Positions 1 through 13,560 of a DNA stretch of 64,000 bases are shown here, piece by piece; within the stretch, counting starts at the first letter, position 1; every line of letters starts with the position of its first letter. The notes under the pieces are model-generated. The model saw only the letters and a program-made list of their open reading frames with translations, had not been told where the DNA came from and searched no databases. The stretch is taken from NCBI GenBank assembly GCA_035578905.1, contig JAQJVL010000058.1:1-64000 (forward strand), read 5' to 3'. The position numbers were made by a program, and so were the translations under genes. Source of the DNA: Stictocephala bisonia. Its lineage: Eukaryota > Arthropoda > Insecta > Hemiptera > Membracidae.

Positions 1-3000
1 TGTGTTAGTATTCAAATATATTAACACAAAGAGTATTATACAGTAACTTTAGGAGAATGAAAATTGTTGAAAATAACTCCGTAACATAAAAAATAAAGAA
101 GTAGTGCAATCTTGTTAAATCAATGTAAATATATGATTTTAAGTAATGATTTAATCGTGGTATAAGTCATTAGTAATCTGTATTATTTTCACTGAGAAAT
201 TTTAAGAGAAGCATTTTAAACCTTTGAGGACCGACAAAAATCAAGTGCTAACTTTTTTCCTCACTTCAAGTGCGATATGTAAAATATTTAGGCTGAAGTC
301 TTTATACATTTATTTATGAAATCTGTGCTAATAAAGATATATGGGTACAGTACGCACGCTGAAGGTCCGGCCTCCTGGCTGGCCTCCTAGTCATATAAAA
401 AAATTGACTGAGCGAAGCAGTCACAGACAGATCGCAAAGGGCGATTGTTTACGTTTATGGAGTATGTATTTTGGTATCTCTTATAATTAGACCAGTATTT
501 AAAATAAATCATATCAAACATGTTAAGTGTTGGAAAATTAAACTATTAAAACTTATATTAATATCAACAATAATAAATGTTGTAACAAATTATAAGTCCG
601 TTTATAACTTAAATTGAAATAAAGTAACTATGAACTATACACTGAAAAAGATACCGTGCTTCTTATTGTGACTTAGAAAAATATTTCTGTGATTTCCAGT
701 TCCGTTAAAATTTAAATTCTTTAAATTTTTTTGAAATAAATCATTTCTGTTTGACATTTTTATTTAAAGAACATTTTATAGTGAAATGAAAGAGACAACT
801 ATTCACTGAATTATTAGTAGGTAATGCTTATACATTAATAACTTCAACTGTAATTATTTATATAGTTTCTAATAATGATTTAACGGACACAGGCTAATTT
901 AAATGGGTTCCATATATTTATTACACTACAGTAGTTTAATAAAAACAACCATATTAACCACTAAATAATTGTTTTCCGCACTCTTAAGTACTGTAAACAT
1001 CCTAAACCTTAAGCAAACATATCGCACACAGTCTGGAAACGTACTTAAGGTGGATTCGTAGGTAAAAATTAACTCATCTTATTTTATAAGCAAGAATGGG
1101 AGAGACTCATTGCCAGGGAAAGTCTGGCAGTAGCAAATGTTTCCAGGACTGCAGGCATATCGCGCACTCCACCCGTCCCCTGCCTATCACCGTTCGGCGA
1201 GTTAGAGGCCAGACCTTCGCCGCGCGGTCTGTACTTCTTTGACCAGACTGTAATTGTACTTTATCAGAATAAATGTCCAAAGTCATTTCATAATTTTTAA
1301 ATATTTATATTTTATAAAAAAAAGGTTTGGTTTAAAAAAAATTTTTGTATGCTTTTAGCTTGTAAACAAAAAATATTTTACAAATGGGAAACTGTGTTAT
1401 TGAAGTCTTAAACGTAATTACCTGCAAACAGAAAAAATTATATCAATCGGATTGAAAATAAAAAATATGACATAAAATATTTTGTAAATACTGTCAGATT
1501 CATCTGTTAAAATTAACTCTCTGTCTATTATTGTCAGTTCTTTTCATGGACATTATATTCCAACCTGGCTCCAGACTTTAAAAAATTAAAAAACTTCTGT
1601 GTATCATCCCAAAGACATACAAGTTATTGTAAGCGGTAAATTGGATGTTATATGTAACAAACTTCAAATGATGGGATATCGTCATTCGGTCCTCAACGTG
1701 AAATTTAGTAATGACCATATTTCGTCGTTTCGGTCCTCAAAGGAAAAAAGTAAATGACGAAATATAGACATTCAGTCCCTAAAGGGTTTCAGGGTATAAA
1801 TTTTGAGGAATCTAATTATTCGGAGAGATAAAGTTTGAGATTGGTTTTGGAACAGAGGAGGGGCAGAGTAGCAGCTAGCCACCTAATATTAAGCAGAAAA
1901 GCATCTTTTCTACAAACGCTTATTTTCCAAAAATATTTTAATATCAGACTATCCAGTTCTGGCACTCCAGTTGATAAGACCATTGGTTATCACTATCCAG
2001 TTTTAATAAAAATGTTAACCCTTTGGGCTTTCCAGTCCAGGTCTTCTGGATAAAAATTGCCAGTGTCATGGCTCAGTCTCTAAGTCCTCAGACTACAGTG
2101 TTTGGTCCAAGGTTCGAATGTCCAACTGAGCTAACAGTCAGTACTTCACTCGAAGTTCTCGCACAGGTCTGCAAGGCTCATTTGAACTGGCGAGTTAAGT
2201 TAAAAAAAATTCCTGACGTATTTTTGGATATAAGCACACCATTTTAAATTGCTCCCAGCTGATTGTTTATAACAAAAGAATGTAAAATAATTTTTCTCAT
2301 CAACTTTGATTTGAAAATTCACATAGAACTCTCGTTGCCTTGACAATGTTAGCCGTTTTATTTTATGTACTCTGTGTTGCTAATCTTCTTTATTATATAC
2401 ATACTAAAATATACAAGTAGATATTATTATGAGGATTCCAAGACAGTTATGCAGCAAACAATAAACCAAAGAAAAATCTATACAATTATAATTAAAAAAA
2501 AAATACTTTCAATATTTTCTTTAAAAACCAGTAAAAATTATAAAAATATACAAAAATTTATTCTAAAACATATATTTAAAAAGAAGATAACAAAAAAATT
2601 ATTAATGTATTTTCTAGACAAATATTCATAAAAAATATTAACAACAAAATTGGATTAAACAACTATAGAAATACATTAGAAATCGGCAGCCATGTGACTG
2701 ACTAACCTATCTACAGAACAAAATCAATTAATTTAAATGGGAAACAGCACTATTAAAAATGAAATTAAACATATTCACAGAAGAATAATTGACAAGAAAT
2801 AAACTACATTTCGGCTGCAACCGTGAATAAAAGCAACAATTTATAAAAACTTACCGAATGATTTTCTTAACTGGACATTGAGGTAGGTTGCTGGCCAAAT
2901 GGAAAATGAAGACGATGAGACAAACGAACAGGAAAGACGGCCGAGAAGAAGGAATAGAAACACACTGACAGAACCAAGACAACGACAAACAAAATAAAAT

Positions 3001-3119
3001 AAACAAAGGAGGTGTGGCTATCCAAGAGACGATCGCAATTCTGTGCCGCAGCAGTTTTCATTAATTTTTTTACTTATGTTGGGAATAAATATTTTTTATT
3101 TATGATTATTCTTGTCATA
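1..3119. other. AT-rich intergenic or 3'-flanking DNA, no gene recognised
   Basis: Nothing in this stretch resembles a known coding exon. Short ORFs exist but are AT-biased and unlike any family I know. A small GC-rich patch lies at 1100-1250. At 2080-2190 the minus strand contains TTAGCTCAGTTGG, which matches an A-box of a tRNA-type promoter and is followed by tRNA-like sequence, so a decayed tRNA-derived SINE is possible there. If the host gene's last exon lies left of 11454 it could be here, but I could not find it. Confidence 0.4.
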
Positions 3120-6100
3120 CCCACGTAAAAATTGTTTTATTGGGGGCCTGGGTATATTAATTTTTATTATTTTAAAGAGAAATGTTGGGAAAATTTAAAA
3201 ATTTAGTTAAAGTGAAAATAATATATATCAGTTTCTAGGGTTAATTTGGTATTATAAATAAAAAATTAACCCAGAATACTAAGGAAAAATTTAAAAATTT
3301 GATTTAATTTTCTTTTTTCAAATTTATTTTACCCCAAAATTTAAAATATTTATACAAGGGGAATTTAACAAATTTTTTAAGTATTTATTCTTGTTATTTA
3401 TACTTACAAATAAATATTATGAAGGGGAAATTAACCCAAAAATTTGAATTTGGGATCCAAACAAAAAAAAAAACACTTAAAAAAAATTTTTTTGGGACAC
3501 ACTGCGAAAACAAAAAATTTATTTCAAAAAATTAAATTGAAAAATTATCAATTTTAAAAAAGAAATAAAAAATATAATTTAAATTTTATACAAAAAAATT
3601 AAGAAAAAATTTAAACCCATAAGTTAAAAACATCAATATTTCATGGAAAACACAACCCAAAACCCCATCTCGTTTTTAAAAAAAGCCTTAAAAATTTAGG
3701 TCCTGGCACCAAACTTCAATAAAAGGGAAACCCCTGGGATCGGGGAAAATCATCCCCTTTCCATCAGGAAACCTTTCAAACCCAACCTTTTCAGGAATCT
3801 TCAAAAGTAATTTCTACAATTAAAATCATTTCAAAAAAATGGGTACGAATTTCACCGAAGGTAAATAGCAGTACATTTTTGGAAAGAATAATAAACTTAA
3901 TAAACTAAGCACTTCCAAAAATTATTAAAATTCTTTTCAAGACAACTAAAACCAAAATTGCAACCAACACCCATTCGCCACCCCGCTGTAATGTTGGTCG
4001 GATTTTTATTCCAAAAATGGGGAAATTTATATAAAAAAACATTAAATGAAAACAAGAAATCCCAACTTTATAACAATTTTATTAACCTTACCTCTTTTAA
4101 TGTAAGAAGGTAAAACGTAGGCCTAATGCTGTGTTTTCAACTTTGCCAGTTTCAATGGAGTTTAAGGTCGTCAAATATAGGACTTGAAAATTCAAGGGTT
4201 AACATACATACCGTAAAACATTTTTCATGTAAAAAAAGGAGGTTTTAGGAGATAAATATATAAACACAATTTTGTATAATTTAAATTATGTTAAAAAAAG
4301 AAAAAAACAATGTACGAATAAAAATAACTATGGTAAAAAACTTCCAAAAATTTTTAAAAAAAATTTAAAAATGTCCCTAAATTGTGCTCATTAAAAAAAA
4401 AACACTCAACAAAAAAAATGTGAATAACATAAAGTCTAATTAAATAAACCAAAATCCCAATGAATAAATGCATTTTTTTTTTGATTCTTGTTTTTGACAG
4501 ACACTATTTTTTTAAAATTGTATAAAACAAAACAATTTAGTGTTTTTTTTTTTTTTAAATTATTTTTTCCCTTTTTAAAAACTTTGGACAAAACATAAAT
4601 ACAATCTTTACCAAAAAAATTGGGAAATGCAAAGATAAAAAAATTTTCTTGTTTTAAAAGATTTCAAATTTTTCTATCCATTAACCCAAACAATTTCCAA
4701 GATATTTTTTCTTGATAAAATTATTTAGTTAATAAAAAATTTAATCCCAAAAAAAATTAATTTCATTCAAAAATAAAATTTTTAAAGAAAAAAATGTTTT
4801 CTTTAAAAATTCTTAGAATCATTGAAATTTCAGACAAGTACAATTTCAATGAAATATTTTCAAACCAAACCCTTTTTCCTAAAATTATAATGATTTAACC
4901 AATAACATTAAAAAAAAAACAGCTAAACAAAAAAAAAACAAATAAAAAAAAAAGGGCTTTTATTAAAAAACTAATAAATTTAAATGTATTTTTATTTATC
5001 GGGTGTAATTTGTATGGCAAAAAATAAATTACAAGAAAAAAATATTTTAAGTTTACTATAATTTTATTACAATTTATTGGTTAAAAAGGACAGGAGAGAA
5101 TTAAGTATTTTAAAATAAATTTCAGCAAATTTAAAATAAAAAGTTCAACAACATCGAGTAGTTACCAACACCAAAAATACACAAAAATTAATGATGAATT
5201 TTGTTTTTGGTTTTAATATTTAAAAAATTTTAAATAAACTTTTTTTAAAAAAATAAGTTTTGTAAAAATTCCCAATTTAAATATATATAATTTATATACA
5301 TATTTAATGTTCCCTTTTTTAAAATGAGTGAATCATGCCAAGAAAATTGCCAAAAATATAAATTGATTAACCAAATTTGATATATATTTTTCCTAATTTT
5401 TAAAAACCCTTAAAAAAAAGATATTAGAAACTATTTGTTCTTATATGGTTTTTTATTGGTTGTATAAAGGCCTGGTTTTAAACGGCAATTTGATTTACAT
5501 GGACTACACTAGCCTCCACAATGGTTAAAATCTACGTTGTGCTATATTAAAATAAGATAAAAATATAAATTTAAATATTGTGTATCCAATATTATTTAAT
5601 ATTTTTTAATTAAAAAAACTTTTAAAGGTATAAGTGTTTAATTTTATAGAAGAAAACTATAAAAATTACAAGAAATATAAAGATCTTAAAAAAATTTTTC
5701 CCAAAATATCCTGGATATTCGCAGGAATTTCTGCTGTGCTTTGGTATCTTTCTTCTAATTGTTTGCAAACTCCTTTTTTATTGGGAGATAATCTCAAAAG
5801 TGAAGTAATCTGAAACCAAATTAAACCTTTGGAAAAAACCAAAGCCTGGAAAATCCGGGTAATTTGTGTTAAATAAATAGGCCAAGTAAAACCCCCTATA
5901 TAATGATCCCCCCAATTTTAACCTTAAAATAAAATTTTAGCCTATAACTTTTGGTTTTTTAAACCCATGAATTTGGAAAATTATCCCGGCTTTTTTTTTG
6001 CAAATACAAAACCAAACCCACGTAGGCGATATTTTAAAGAAATGGTTTTTTTTTTTCAATTTCTGGGAAATTAAAAAAGGGGCAATGATGACAACGAACA

Positions 6101-9100
6101 TACAAAAAGGGAATCTCCATTTCTACAGAAATTTGTCCAAAGAGGAAAATTGACCTTAATCAGAATTTTAACAATCAGGCCTCACGTTGAGTCAACCTTT
6201 GTTAACTCCTTAAATGTAGTAAGTGTGGCATACTCCAAAAAGGCCTTAATAAACAAATTTTTAAAAACTTTTTTTCCCAAATTTCCTCACAAACCAACAA
6301 GTTGGGGTTTTAAATTTCTTTTTTTCTTGTATAAAAGGTAACCAAACCCCTGCCAATTTTAAATGGATTTATCTTTTTCCTTCTAAAACAACTCAAAGGA
6401 AGCGCTTTAGTGAGTGCCGGTAAAAGGAAGGTACAAATTTGGGCAAAAGGGTATACATATAAAAAACGCCCAAATTACAAAAATTTTTGTATTGAAATTC
6501 ATAAATTATGTAATATTGGTAAAAATTTTCGCAAAAAAACTTTGTTGGCATTTTAAAAGGTTTTTTTTTTCCCTTTTAAAAATCCATTTTTTGTTTTTTG
6601 GGAAAAAATGCCCCTTTTTTAAGTTGCCAGAAATTGGCCAAAACACCCAGTACCATGTTTAAATGTATCTTTTACCTACAATCCAAACCCAGTTATCTTA
6701 TTTCCCTATCCAATTAAAACTAAAACTAAAAAATTTTTTTTAATTTCTTTAAAAATTTTTTAAAATTAAATGGACACACAAAAAATTTATCACAAAAGCC
6801 CTTTCACCCTTTTACTATCCCAAAGCACAGAAAACTTCACCAGCCAACACAAAAGGCGAGGGACTAATTTCGACAAGGAAATTTTTGGGGAAAGAATCAA
6901 AACAGATGTATTTCACGGTGAGGAATAAAAAAAAATCGTGAAAAAGAATTTAAAATAAGTACTTATTTGAATAAATGATACTTTTATAAAGGTTAAAAAA
7001 ATTAAAACCTTTCTTAAGTTAAATTTATTTAAAGAAAAATTAGTTTAAAATTTCATGCCAGGGGTCCAATTTAATGAAAATACTTTAAAACTAATTAAAA
7101 AAAGGGAAAAATGTTCTTTTAAAAATTTTTTTCCCAAAACCCCAAAAATAATGTTAAACAAAAAAAATTAATTTCAAAAAAAAAAATTTTTAAAAAAAAT
7201 TAACCCCGAAAGAAAAATTTTAAAAACATTGTTATTTAAATTTTAAATTGTTTTTTTTAATATTTAATTTTTTTTGTAAATGTGCCTTAAAAGAATATAA
7301 TTTAACCAAAAAGTAATTTTACGTATTCCATCCGGGAAAACAAAAAATTTTATTTAAAAATTTAATTGATTCTTAAAACCAAATTAGACTAAGACGTTTT
7401 TTTAAAAGGGTATTTTATTTTTAAAATTTTAAATTTATTGGGAAAACCATTTAGGGAAAATATTTAAATTAATAAATCTTGGGAGATTTTTTGAAATTCC
7501 TCCTTCAACAATAAAAAAATGTTTTTTTTTGCTTTAATTTTGGTTTTAAAATATTTGACATTTAATGCTTTAAATTAACAAACTACAAAAAGAAATTTTT
7601 AGAAAATTCACTCAAAATGAAAAAAATTATAATAAATTGGGAGTACTATATTTAGTTTTGCTTAACTTAAAACCGGAACCCCGGGAAATAAGCGAAAATG
7701 TGTAAAAAATTGGCCATAATGGGGTTCCGCCAGAAAAGTAAAACCAGGCAAAACCCCCAGGGTTAATTAAATATTAAAAGGTTTTTTCCCCGGTTTGACT
7801 AATTTTTTAGAGAACTGGTTATACAAATTTAAAAAAATACACGATGTTTTTTTTATCTCCACTAGCTTTTCCGAGGTCCCCGCTATTGGCGCCCCGTTTG
7901 GTTTTGCGGCGTGGTTACTACCTCAATCGCTACCTTTGTATGGTATTTTAAGGGTGTTTACTTTGTTTATTTATTAAAATATATTTTGGTTTTACTTTTT
8001 TTTTACAATTTTTTTATTTAATTTAATATTTATTTATTGTAAGTATGTTTATTCGAAAGGATTGAAAATCCCATAAGACAAAGGAAGATGATCCGATAAG
8101 ATGATTTTCTGTAGTTTTTGGAAACTATTTTCCTAGTATGAAAGCAATACTATATTGGGGGGAAATACGACTTAGAAAGTTGATAAAAAAGGGTTGGGCC
8201 CTCAACCAGGAAACCCCATAAACAGTAGGAGGCTTGATGTAAAATAACGTCCGAAGTCATCCTTTTAATTAGAATGCAGGACAATTATCCCTTTTAAAAA
8301 ATTCTTACTGCTTTTGAGCTGTTTAACTAGAAGGTAAGCAGGAAACCCTACCTTTTTAGAAAAAAACCCAAAACCCCCGTTTAAAGAAAGGGTGTTTAGC
8401 CGGGTTTAAGCGAAGCTTTCGGGAATGAAAAATAGCAATGAGAAATGGAAGGTTTTTAAAAAAAGAATGCCTTTTCTAAAAATGTAAAAACACCTATCAT
8501 TTGGATTTTTTAATCTGGTCCTAAGGGCATGAGTTTTTGAAGCCAAAGATTTTTTGATTAACCTTTTTTTCCCAGCCATTCCTTTCTATTTTTAAACAAA
8601 ATAACCGCACGAAATAGAAAATTTTTGGACAATAATAAAAATTTCCTCGAAAACCCAATTTGTTAAAAATTTGGGTTTGTTTATCGGTTGAATAAAAGGT
8701 TTACATTTAAACTCTTTGCCCAAAATACTTTGGTAAATAAAGAAATCAAAGGTTTTCTTTTCAAAACAATCAAAGCTTTAAGTTTTTTCCAAAAATAAGG
8801 TCCACAAAACATAAAAGGGGCCTGGTGAACAAAATACGACCAAAAGCCAAAATTTTCCCCATTGAGAATTGGATAAATTTTAAAACCTAACAGGCCCCTT
8901 TCAATGTTGGCTCCAAATAAACAAAGTAAAAACGAAAAAGGGTGCAATCATCCAAAAAACAAAAATCCTTGAAAACCTTTGGTTTAGGACCAGAAAAATT
9001 TTGCCCTAGCCTATTCAAAAAGGGAAAAAGGGCAGGAGTTCAAACGGGGCCCCTCAAAGCCTCCATTTGTTAAAGGGGCCTTTTATCCTTGAATTTAAAA

Positions 9101-10194
9101 ATATCCGTAGTTGAAAACTTTTTTCCTTAAATTTAGAAAATACTTGAAAGGGAAATCTTTTTTACTGGATTTCGAAAAAGATAAAATACCCCCAAAAAAA
9201 ATTAAAAAACCTTATCCAAAAAGTAGGAAAAAGGTTGTTTTCCTTGTAGGGGAGAAAGAAAAGCCAAACCAAAACGGACTATACGACATCAAAACCTAAT
9301 AAAACAACGTGAAAAAACAAAGGAGACATGGTGGGAAATTTGGAACAAAAGAATTTTTGAATAAAAAAGAAACTGGTGTCAAAACGTAATAAATTTGTTG
9401 ACCCAATATTTGAATGATCAACTGTCAGTATAAAGGGTTGGAAAAATTAAACCCTTTTTCCGATTGGAAAAATTTTTATTTATTTAATAAGGAGATAAAT
9501 TAAAATGGAAGCCGATTGGATATTTTATTTTGCTTTTCATTGTTTTCCAAATTTAAAAAGGTGGTAAAAAAAAGACTCATGGTACAATAAATTTACCAAT
9601 TGGGTTAATATTTAAAAAAAAAAAAAACCCTTTGGGTAAAAAAAAAAATATAAAAAAAGGCTTTTGAAAAATACAACATTTGGTTGCTTTTAAGGGGTTG
9701 ACAATTGGGTTTTTTCCAATCATTTAAGAACCCTTCGACAAAAATTTTGCCTATTATTTGTAAATTAATTTATTTTTTAAAAAAAGAATTTTTTTGTAAC
9801 CTTGAAAAAAAGACTAGAATTTATTATTATTTATTAATATGTTTTCTTAATTTTTTATACTTTACTTTTTAGATAAAACTTTTTTTCATTTTTGTACAAA
9901 TTTTAAATTTTGTTCTAACAAAATTTTTTAACCCAAAATAAAATACGCCCCAATAATTTTTTTTTTTGAAATTGTCCTTTAAAAAAGTTTAAAAACAATA
10001 TTTTTTTTTTCTCAATAAAAAACTCAGTTTTTAAAAATTGCCTTTTGCATTTTTTGCTTTAAATAACAAAAATTTTAGTAAAAACCAAAAATTGAAAAAG
10101 GGTTAAATTTTTAAATCGTTTTTTTACCTTATCTTCGACAGTTTTGAAAATTTCGGGATTTTAAAAAATATTTTTTTTTTGGGTAAAATTAACT
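3120..10194. other. error-rich, probably unpolished sequence block
   Basis: The texture changes abruptly near 3120 and returns to normal near 10195. Inside, almost every base sits in a short run: aaa, ccc, ggg and ttt triplets and longer homopolymers, with very few ordinary mixed words. The same texture appears at 15009-18000, where it visibly corrupts a known satellite. I infer raw long-read or gap-filled sequence with homopolymer insertions rather than real low-complexity DNA. Short ORFs here (for example at 6150-6341, 6414-6662, 8681-8947 and 9111-9299) are not credible genes. The missing 3' exon of the Inturned gene may be hidden in this block. Confidence 0.6.
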
Positions 10195-10460
10195 TAAAAT
10201 TGGATGGAAGCTTAGTTGGTTTAAGTCCAGCTTCATAAGCTACAGGTTCTCAGTTTGATCCAAATCAGAGTCACAATAAATTTTAAAAGGGATCAGCTGA
10301 TAACCACTGGCTGTTCATTTGTCATTGGGCTATTAATTAATGACACTTTCTAAAAAATAAACTGCCTAAGTTTTTAACATGGACTACATTCGCTTATCTA
10401 CAGTTGTCACACTCATTCGAAATCCATATTTTGATGATCGGTGTCTTAAGAATAAACAGA
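10195..10460 (+). repeat. tRNA-derived SINE, copy A
   Basis: The head reads like a degenerate tRNA: AGCTTAGTTGGTTTAAG near 10208 (A-box-like) and GTTCTCAGTTTGATCC near 10246 (B-box-like). The body that follows (GATCAGCTGATAACC) and the tail (cactcattc, then cttaagaataaac) recur in a second copy at 33610-33905, which supports a real dispersed family. A partial tail copy repeats at 10573-10740 with roughly 190-base spacing, so this copy has a local duplication. Confidence 0.6.
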
Positions 10461-10560
10461 TAAATACATTTTTTTTAAAGATTAACAGTTATAGTCAAAA
10501 GGCACCCAGTTAATTCCAGTTATAGTTGAAGAAATTGTGAAAAGTTTGAACAATTATTTG

Positions 10561-10740
10561 TAGTTTGTAACAATGACTACATTCCCTTATATACACGCAT
10601 TCCAAATCCATAGTTTGATGATTGGCGTCTTAAGAATAAACAAAAAAAAATTTGTTAAAGTGTAACAGTTACAGTCAAAAGATACCCATTTGATTCCAGT
10701 TAAAGTCGAAGAAATTTTAAAGTTTGAAAAAAATATTGAC
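10561..10740 (+). repeat. partial tandem copy of the SINE tail
   Basis: The words gactacattc, aaatccata, tttgatgat and cttaagaataaac, then cagttatagtcaaaag-like sequence, appear in the same order as at 10383-10520. It is a diverged direct duplication of the tail of the SINE copy just upstream. Confidence 0.6.
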
Positions 10741-10889
10741 AATTTTTTATTAGTTGGTTGCCTCCAGAAGTTCTTTTGTCATTAGTATATTACCAATTAA
10801 TGTTTATTAGGAAATGAAGGATTAATTTAAACGTAAGTAAAAAGTAAACGTTAGATTTACTCATTCACAATGCTCATCAGATATATTAC

Positions 10890-11425
10890 TGCATTAATAA
10901 ATACCTCTACACGTGTATGGGCTGAACGTAAATGGGAGGGCGGGTTTATCAATACCACTAGCTCGGTGTTGGTATACATGCAGTCTACCAGAGTTGGTAG
11001 GTGATTCTTCACTTGCAGTATCAAACAAACCAGCTCTGATAAACCGTCTGGTGCATTGTTCATTGGTTAATTAACCCCACACCACAGGTTTGAATATATA
11101 TGTGCAGGCACCTCGATATCAACCTGATTTTACCACTACAGAAACATGCCACCTTTATTTTAGTCTGATCTGGATAGGAAGGATTCCGGACAGTCAAAAT
11201 TTTGATATTTTTTCATTTTATCAAAAAGTTATGAGGCCTACTAAGTCAGAGAGAGTACTGACTTAATTTTCCCATTTATGGTAATTAATCTAGCATGGGC
11301 ATGTGAAATCAAGCTAGCAGTTGTGTTTGCTGGGTGGGTAGGTCATTACCACAATATATGTATTGGTGGGTAGGTGGGCCAATCAATACCACCGTACTTA
11401 TACGGGAGGGTGTGAAGTATATGAA
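10890..11425 (+). repeat. scattered diverged monomers of the 35-bp satellite
   Basis: Sequences such as TGGGTGGGTAGGTCATTACC (about 11328), GGTGGGTAGGTGGGCCAATC (about 11366) and a looser match near 10930-10980 resemble the GGTCAATACC / TTGGGTGGGCAGGTA unit of the large array at 13850-15008. They are not in perfect tandem. I read them as old outlying monomers of the same family. Confidence 0.5.
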
Positions 11426-11453
11426 AATTAAGCATTTATTCCACGGTAATTAC

Positions 11454-11631
11454 CTTAAATCTCATAGTGTTCTGTAAAAGATCATGTATCAGTGGAGTCA
11501 TCATACGGAAGTTATCCAAGATTAACTTCAAGCGCCCAGAACATGTGTGAGTGGGCGAAGACAGTAGAACACCCTCTGTACTATCTAAGTGGACGTAGTG
11601 GAAGAGAGCATTTTGATCACCTGCTGTTAAT
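11454..11631 (-). CDS. in: Inturned exon (most 3' exon located), C-terminal longin-like segment
   Basis: On the minus strand the exon runs from acceptor TTTCAG|A to donor AAG|GTAATT and encodes 59 codons plus one base. It includes GDQNALFHYVHLDSTEGVLL, then a segment ending LLQNTMRFK. The order 'tLFHYV.LD...G+' followed by an amphipathic helix is that of the C-terminal region of Inturned. Entry phase (needs two bases) fits the exon at 18029-18104, giving an Arg codon across the junction. Exit phase is 0. No stop occurs, so at least one more exon encoding the C-terminus must lie further left; I could not identify it. Confidence 0.85.
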
Positions 11632-11820
11632 CTGAAACAATATGGGTTATAAAATTATAAGGTTCAACTGCGTTATATTAACTAAACAAATTACATCAGA
11701 GCACTGAAAGCTGATAAGCAAAAATATATTTCATATGATAAGAATATTTGTGCATAATTTGATTAGTTGGTGATATCTGCCACTACAGCTGATTTAAACT
11801 AAACAATATAACACAACATT

Positions 11821-13208
11821 TATAACTCACGAGGCTTACCTAGGCACTTGGCCTGCGCGTGAGGGGAATAATACTAGAAGTAGAGAGAGGGAAGTGCAAT
11901 CCCACCAATGTTGTACCCCTTCATCATCTGACTGACTTCTTGGTTCCCGTTTTGCCAGTTGAGCTGCGTTTGCAACACTTCTGTATACAAAAGTATTTCT
12001 TTTCGTCTGTTATTTGTTTAAATTAATTATTTCAGCCCATCAGAAAGGGTGTTTTCATTTTATATTTGAACAAAAACTTCTTATTGCTGCATCAAAACAT
12101 CATACTTCAATAAATCAAATTATAATACAATTAATAAATCTTCAAACAAATAAATTTAAACGTGTGATTTATAAATTGCACTATCGGAAAAACAAAAAAC
12201 AATACAAAGTTAAGTCAGGTTATAATCCATAATTTGAATATCACATGATTTTATTGCTATTTTTACTTTCTCCCATATGCGTTGACATAGAGAAAGTATT
12301 GTGATCATTAAAAAAATTTTTTTACAAGTTGGTCTAAAAATCCATTTTAGGGTCCCCTAAACCCAAAAAGTGTGTTTTTCCAAAAGAAGTTTGGTGTCTG
12401 TCCGTTTGTGTGTATGTGCATTTTGCTGGAGACCAAACGGATTGATCACTTTTTATGAAATTCAGTATGTAGGTGTATTTAGCCAATATATCCAGACCAC
12501 TTTTTCGCTTTTTTGAAATTTAAGTTTTTCTTTGTTTTTATGGGCAAAAAACATACAAAAACTGAATTTCCTCGAAAAGGCTTTTACGATTTTGATTCAA
12601 TATTCAGGAAAGACGTGAATTACAATCTAATATATTTTAGTAAAAACTGCATGTCCTCTAACTTGACTAGTTTTTGAGTTGTAACATTTTTGTACAGACA
12701 AAAAAAAAACACATAAAATGCAATTCTTTAAAACTTTATTATAACCATTTGGATTGCATTTTCAGTAAAGATGCAAATTGCAATTTAAAATATTTTACTT
12801 ACCACCGAATTAAGTTGGGGCTGGGGGCTGAAGGCCGGAAGCCACAATTCCAAGTTGTTAAAGGTTGTTTATATAAAATCTGGCTATGTGATTAATTGAA
12901 CAGCTGTTTTTGAGGATTATTTTTTTCTAAACTGTTCTTCTAAAATAAAATAAGTGTTTCGTTTGGTCATTTCTTAGAAATGTAATTAATTAAACATTTT
13001 TTTTTTTTATTAGATGTGTTTATGTTCTTTAATTTTCATTTTTTTAAGCAATCTGACATAACAAAGGGAGAGGGAGAAAGTTTGTGCCAGTTACCTGGTG
13101 CCATTTATTTATTTTCCATATGGCACAAATTGGCTCAGCAACTCCCCCCACTCATTAGTCTACTGGGCATTGCCTAGCCAAGTGCCACAGTAAGCCTCGC
13201 GAGTTATA
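11821..13208. mobile_element. non-autonomous TIR transposon, 1,388 bp, 5-bp TSD ACATT
   Basis: The left end TATAACTCACGAGGCTTAC and the reverse complement of the right end TATAACTCGCGAGGCTTAC match, and the inverted repeat extends to GGCACTTGGC (32 bases, 4 mismatches). The element is flanked by ACATT at 11816-11820 and 13209-13213. The interior has no transposase. It contains a GTCTGTCCGTTTGTGTG-type tract (12400-12415). The superfamily is not clear from 5-bp TSDs. It sits in an Inturned intron. Confidence 0.65.
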
Positions 13209-13299
13209 ACATTGAATGAGCAATCTATATCTCTGTGTATAAGTACAAGATCAATTATATTTGAAAATTGGTTAACTGCTAATAAATTGGCTATTAATA

Positions 13300-13560
13300 A
13301 TGGAAAAAAAACAGACAGTGTTGTTTGGTCTTAGGGAACACCACCCAACACTAAATTGGCATAGCACGTTATTGGCCTTAAAAAAGCGTAGTAGTAGTGT
13401 GTTTGCACTAAAAAGACTTAGCGGAGAACTCACTGACGACAGTGTTCGACAGGCGTATTTTGGACTGTTTCAGGCCCACTTGTCTTATGGCCTGATTGTA
13501 TGGGGTTGTGCTCCTGTGGCTGAAGAGGTTCTTTTGGTTCAAAAGAGGGCAATCAGGACA
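13300..13560 (+). pseudogene. LINE reverse-transcriptase C-terminal fragment
   Basis: The translated stretch FALKRLSGELTDDSVRQAYF followed by GLFQAHLSYGLIVWG and LLVQKRAIR is the conserved region just after the RT palm and thumb in Jockey/CR1-type LINEs (alternating 'R.AYF.LF.SHL.YG...WG' and 'LQK+AIR'). After about 13560 the frame loses similarity and becomes AT-rich. It is a short dead fragment lacking the catalytic YADD part. Confidence 0.7.

Noticed and set aside
2365..2631. 88-codon lysine/isoleucine-rich ORF
   Set aside because: Pure AT-rich composition, no family pattern, no splice or promoter context.
2867..3061. Minus-strand ORF with hydrophobic stretch, and a small plus-strand ORF MENEDDETNEQERRPRRRNR on the other strand
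   Set aside because: Neither has a recognisable family, and each lacks supporting signals; opposite-strand overlap suggests chance.
6150..9299. Several 60-90 codon ORFs
   Set aside because: They lie within the error-rich block where frames are meaningless.
10857..11063. Last exon of Inturned
   Set aside because: The frame overlaps satellite-like monomers and lacks the conserved C-terminal Inturned pattern; no convincing acceptor in phase 0.
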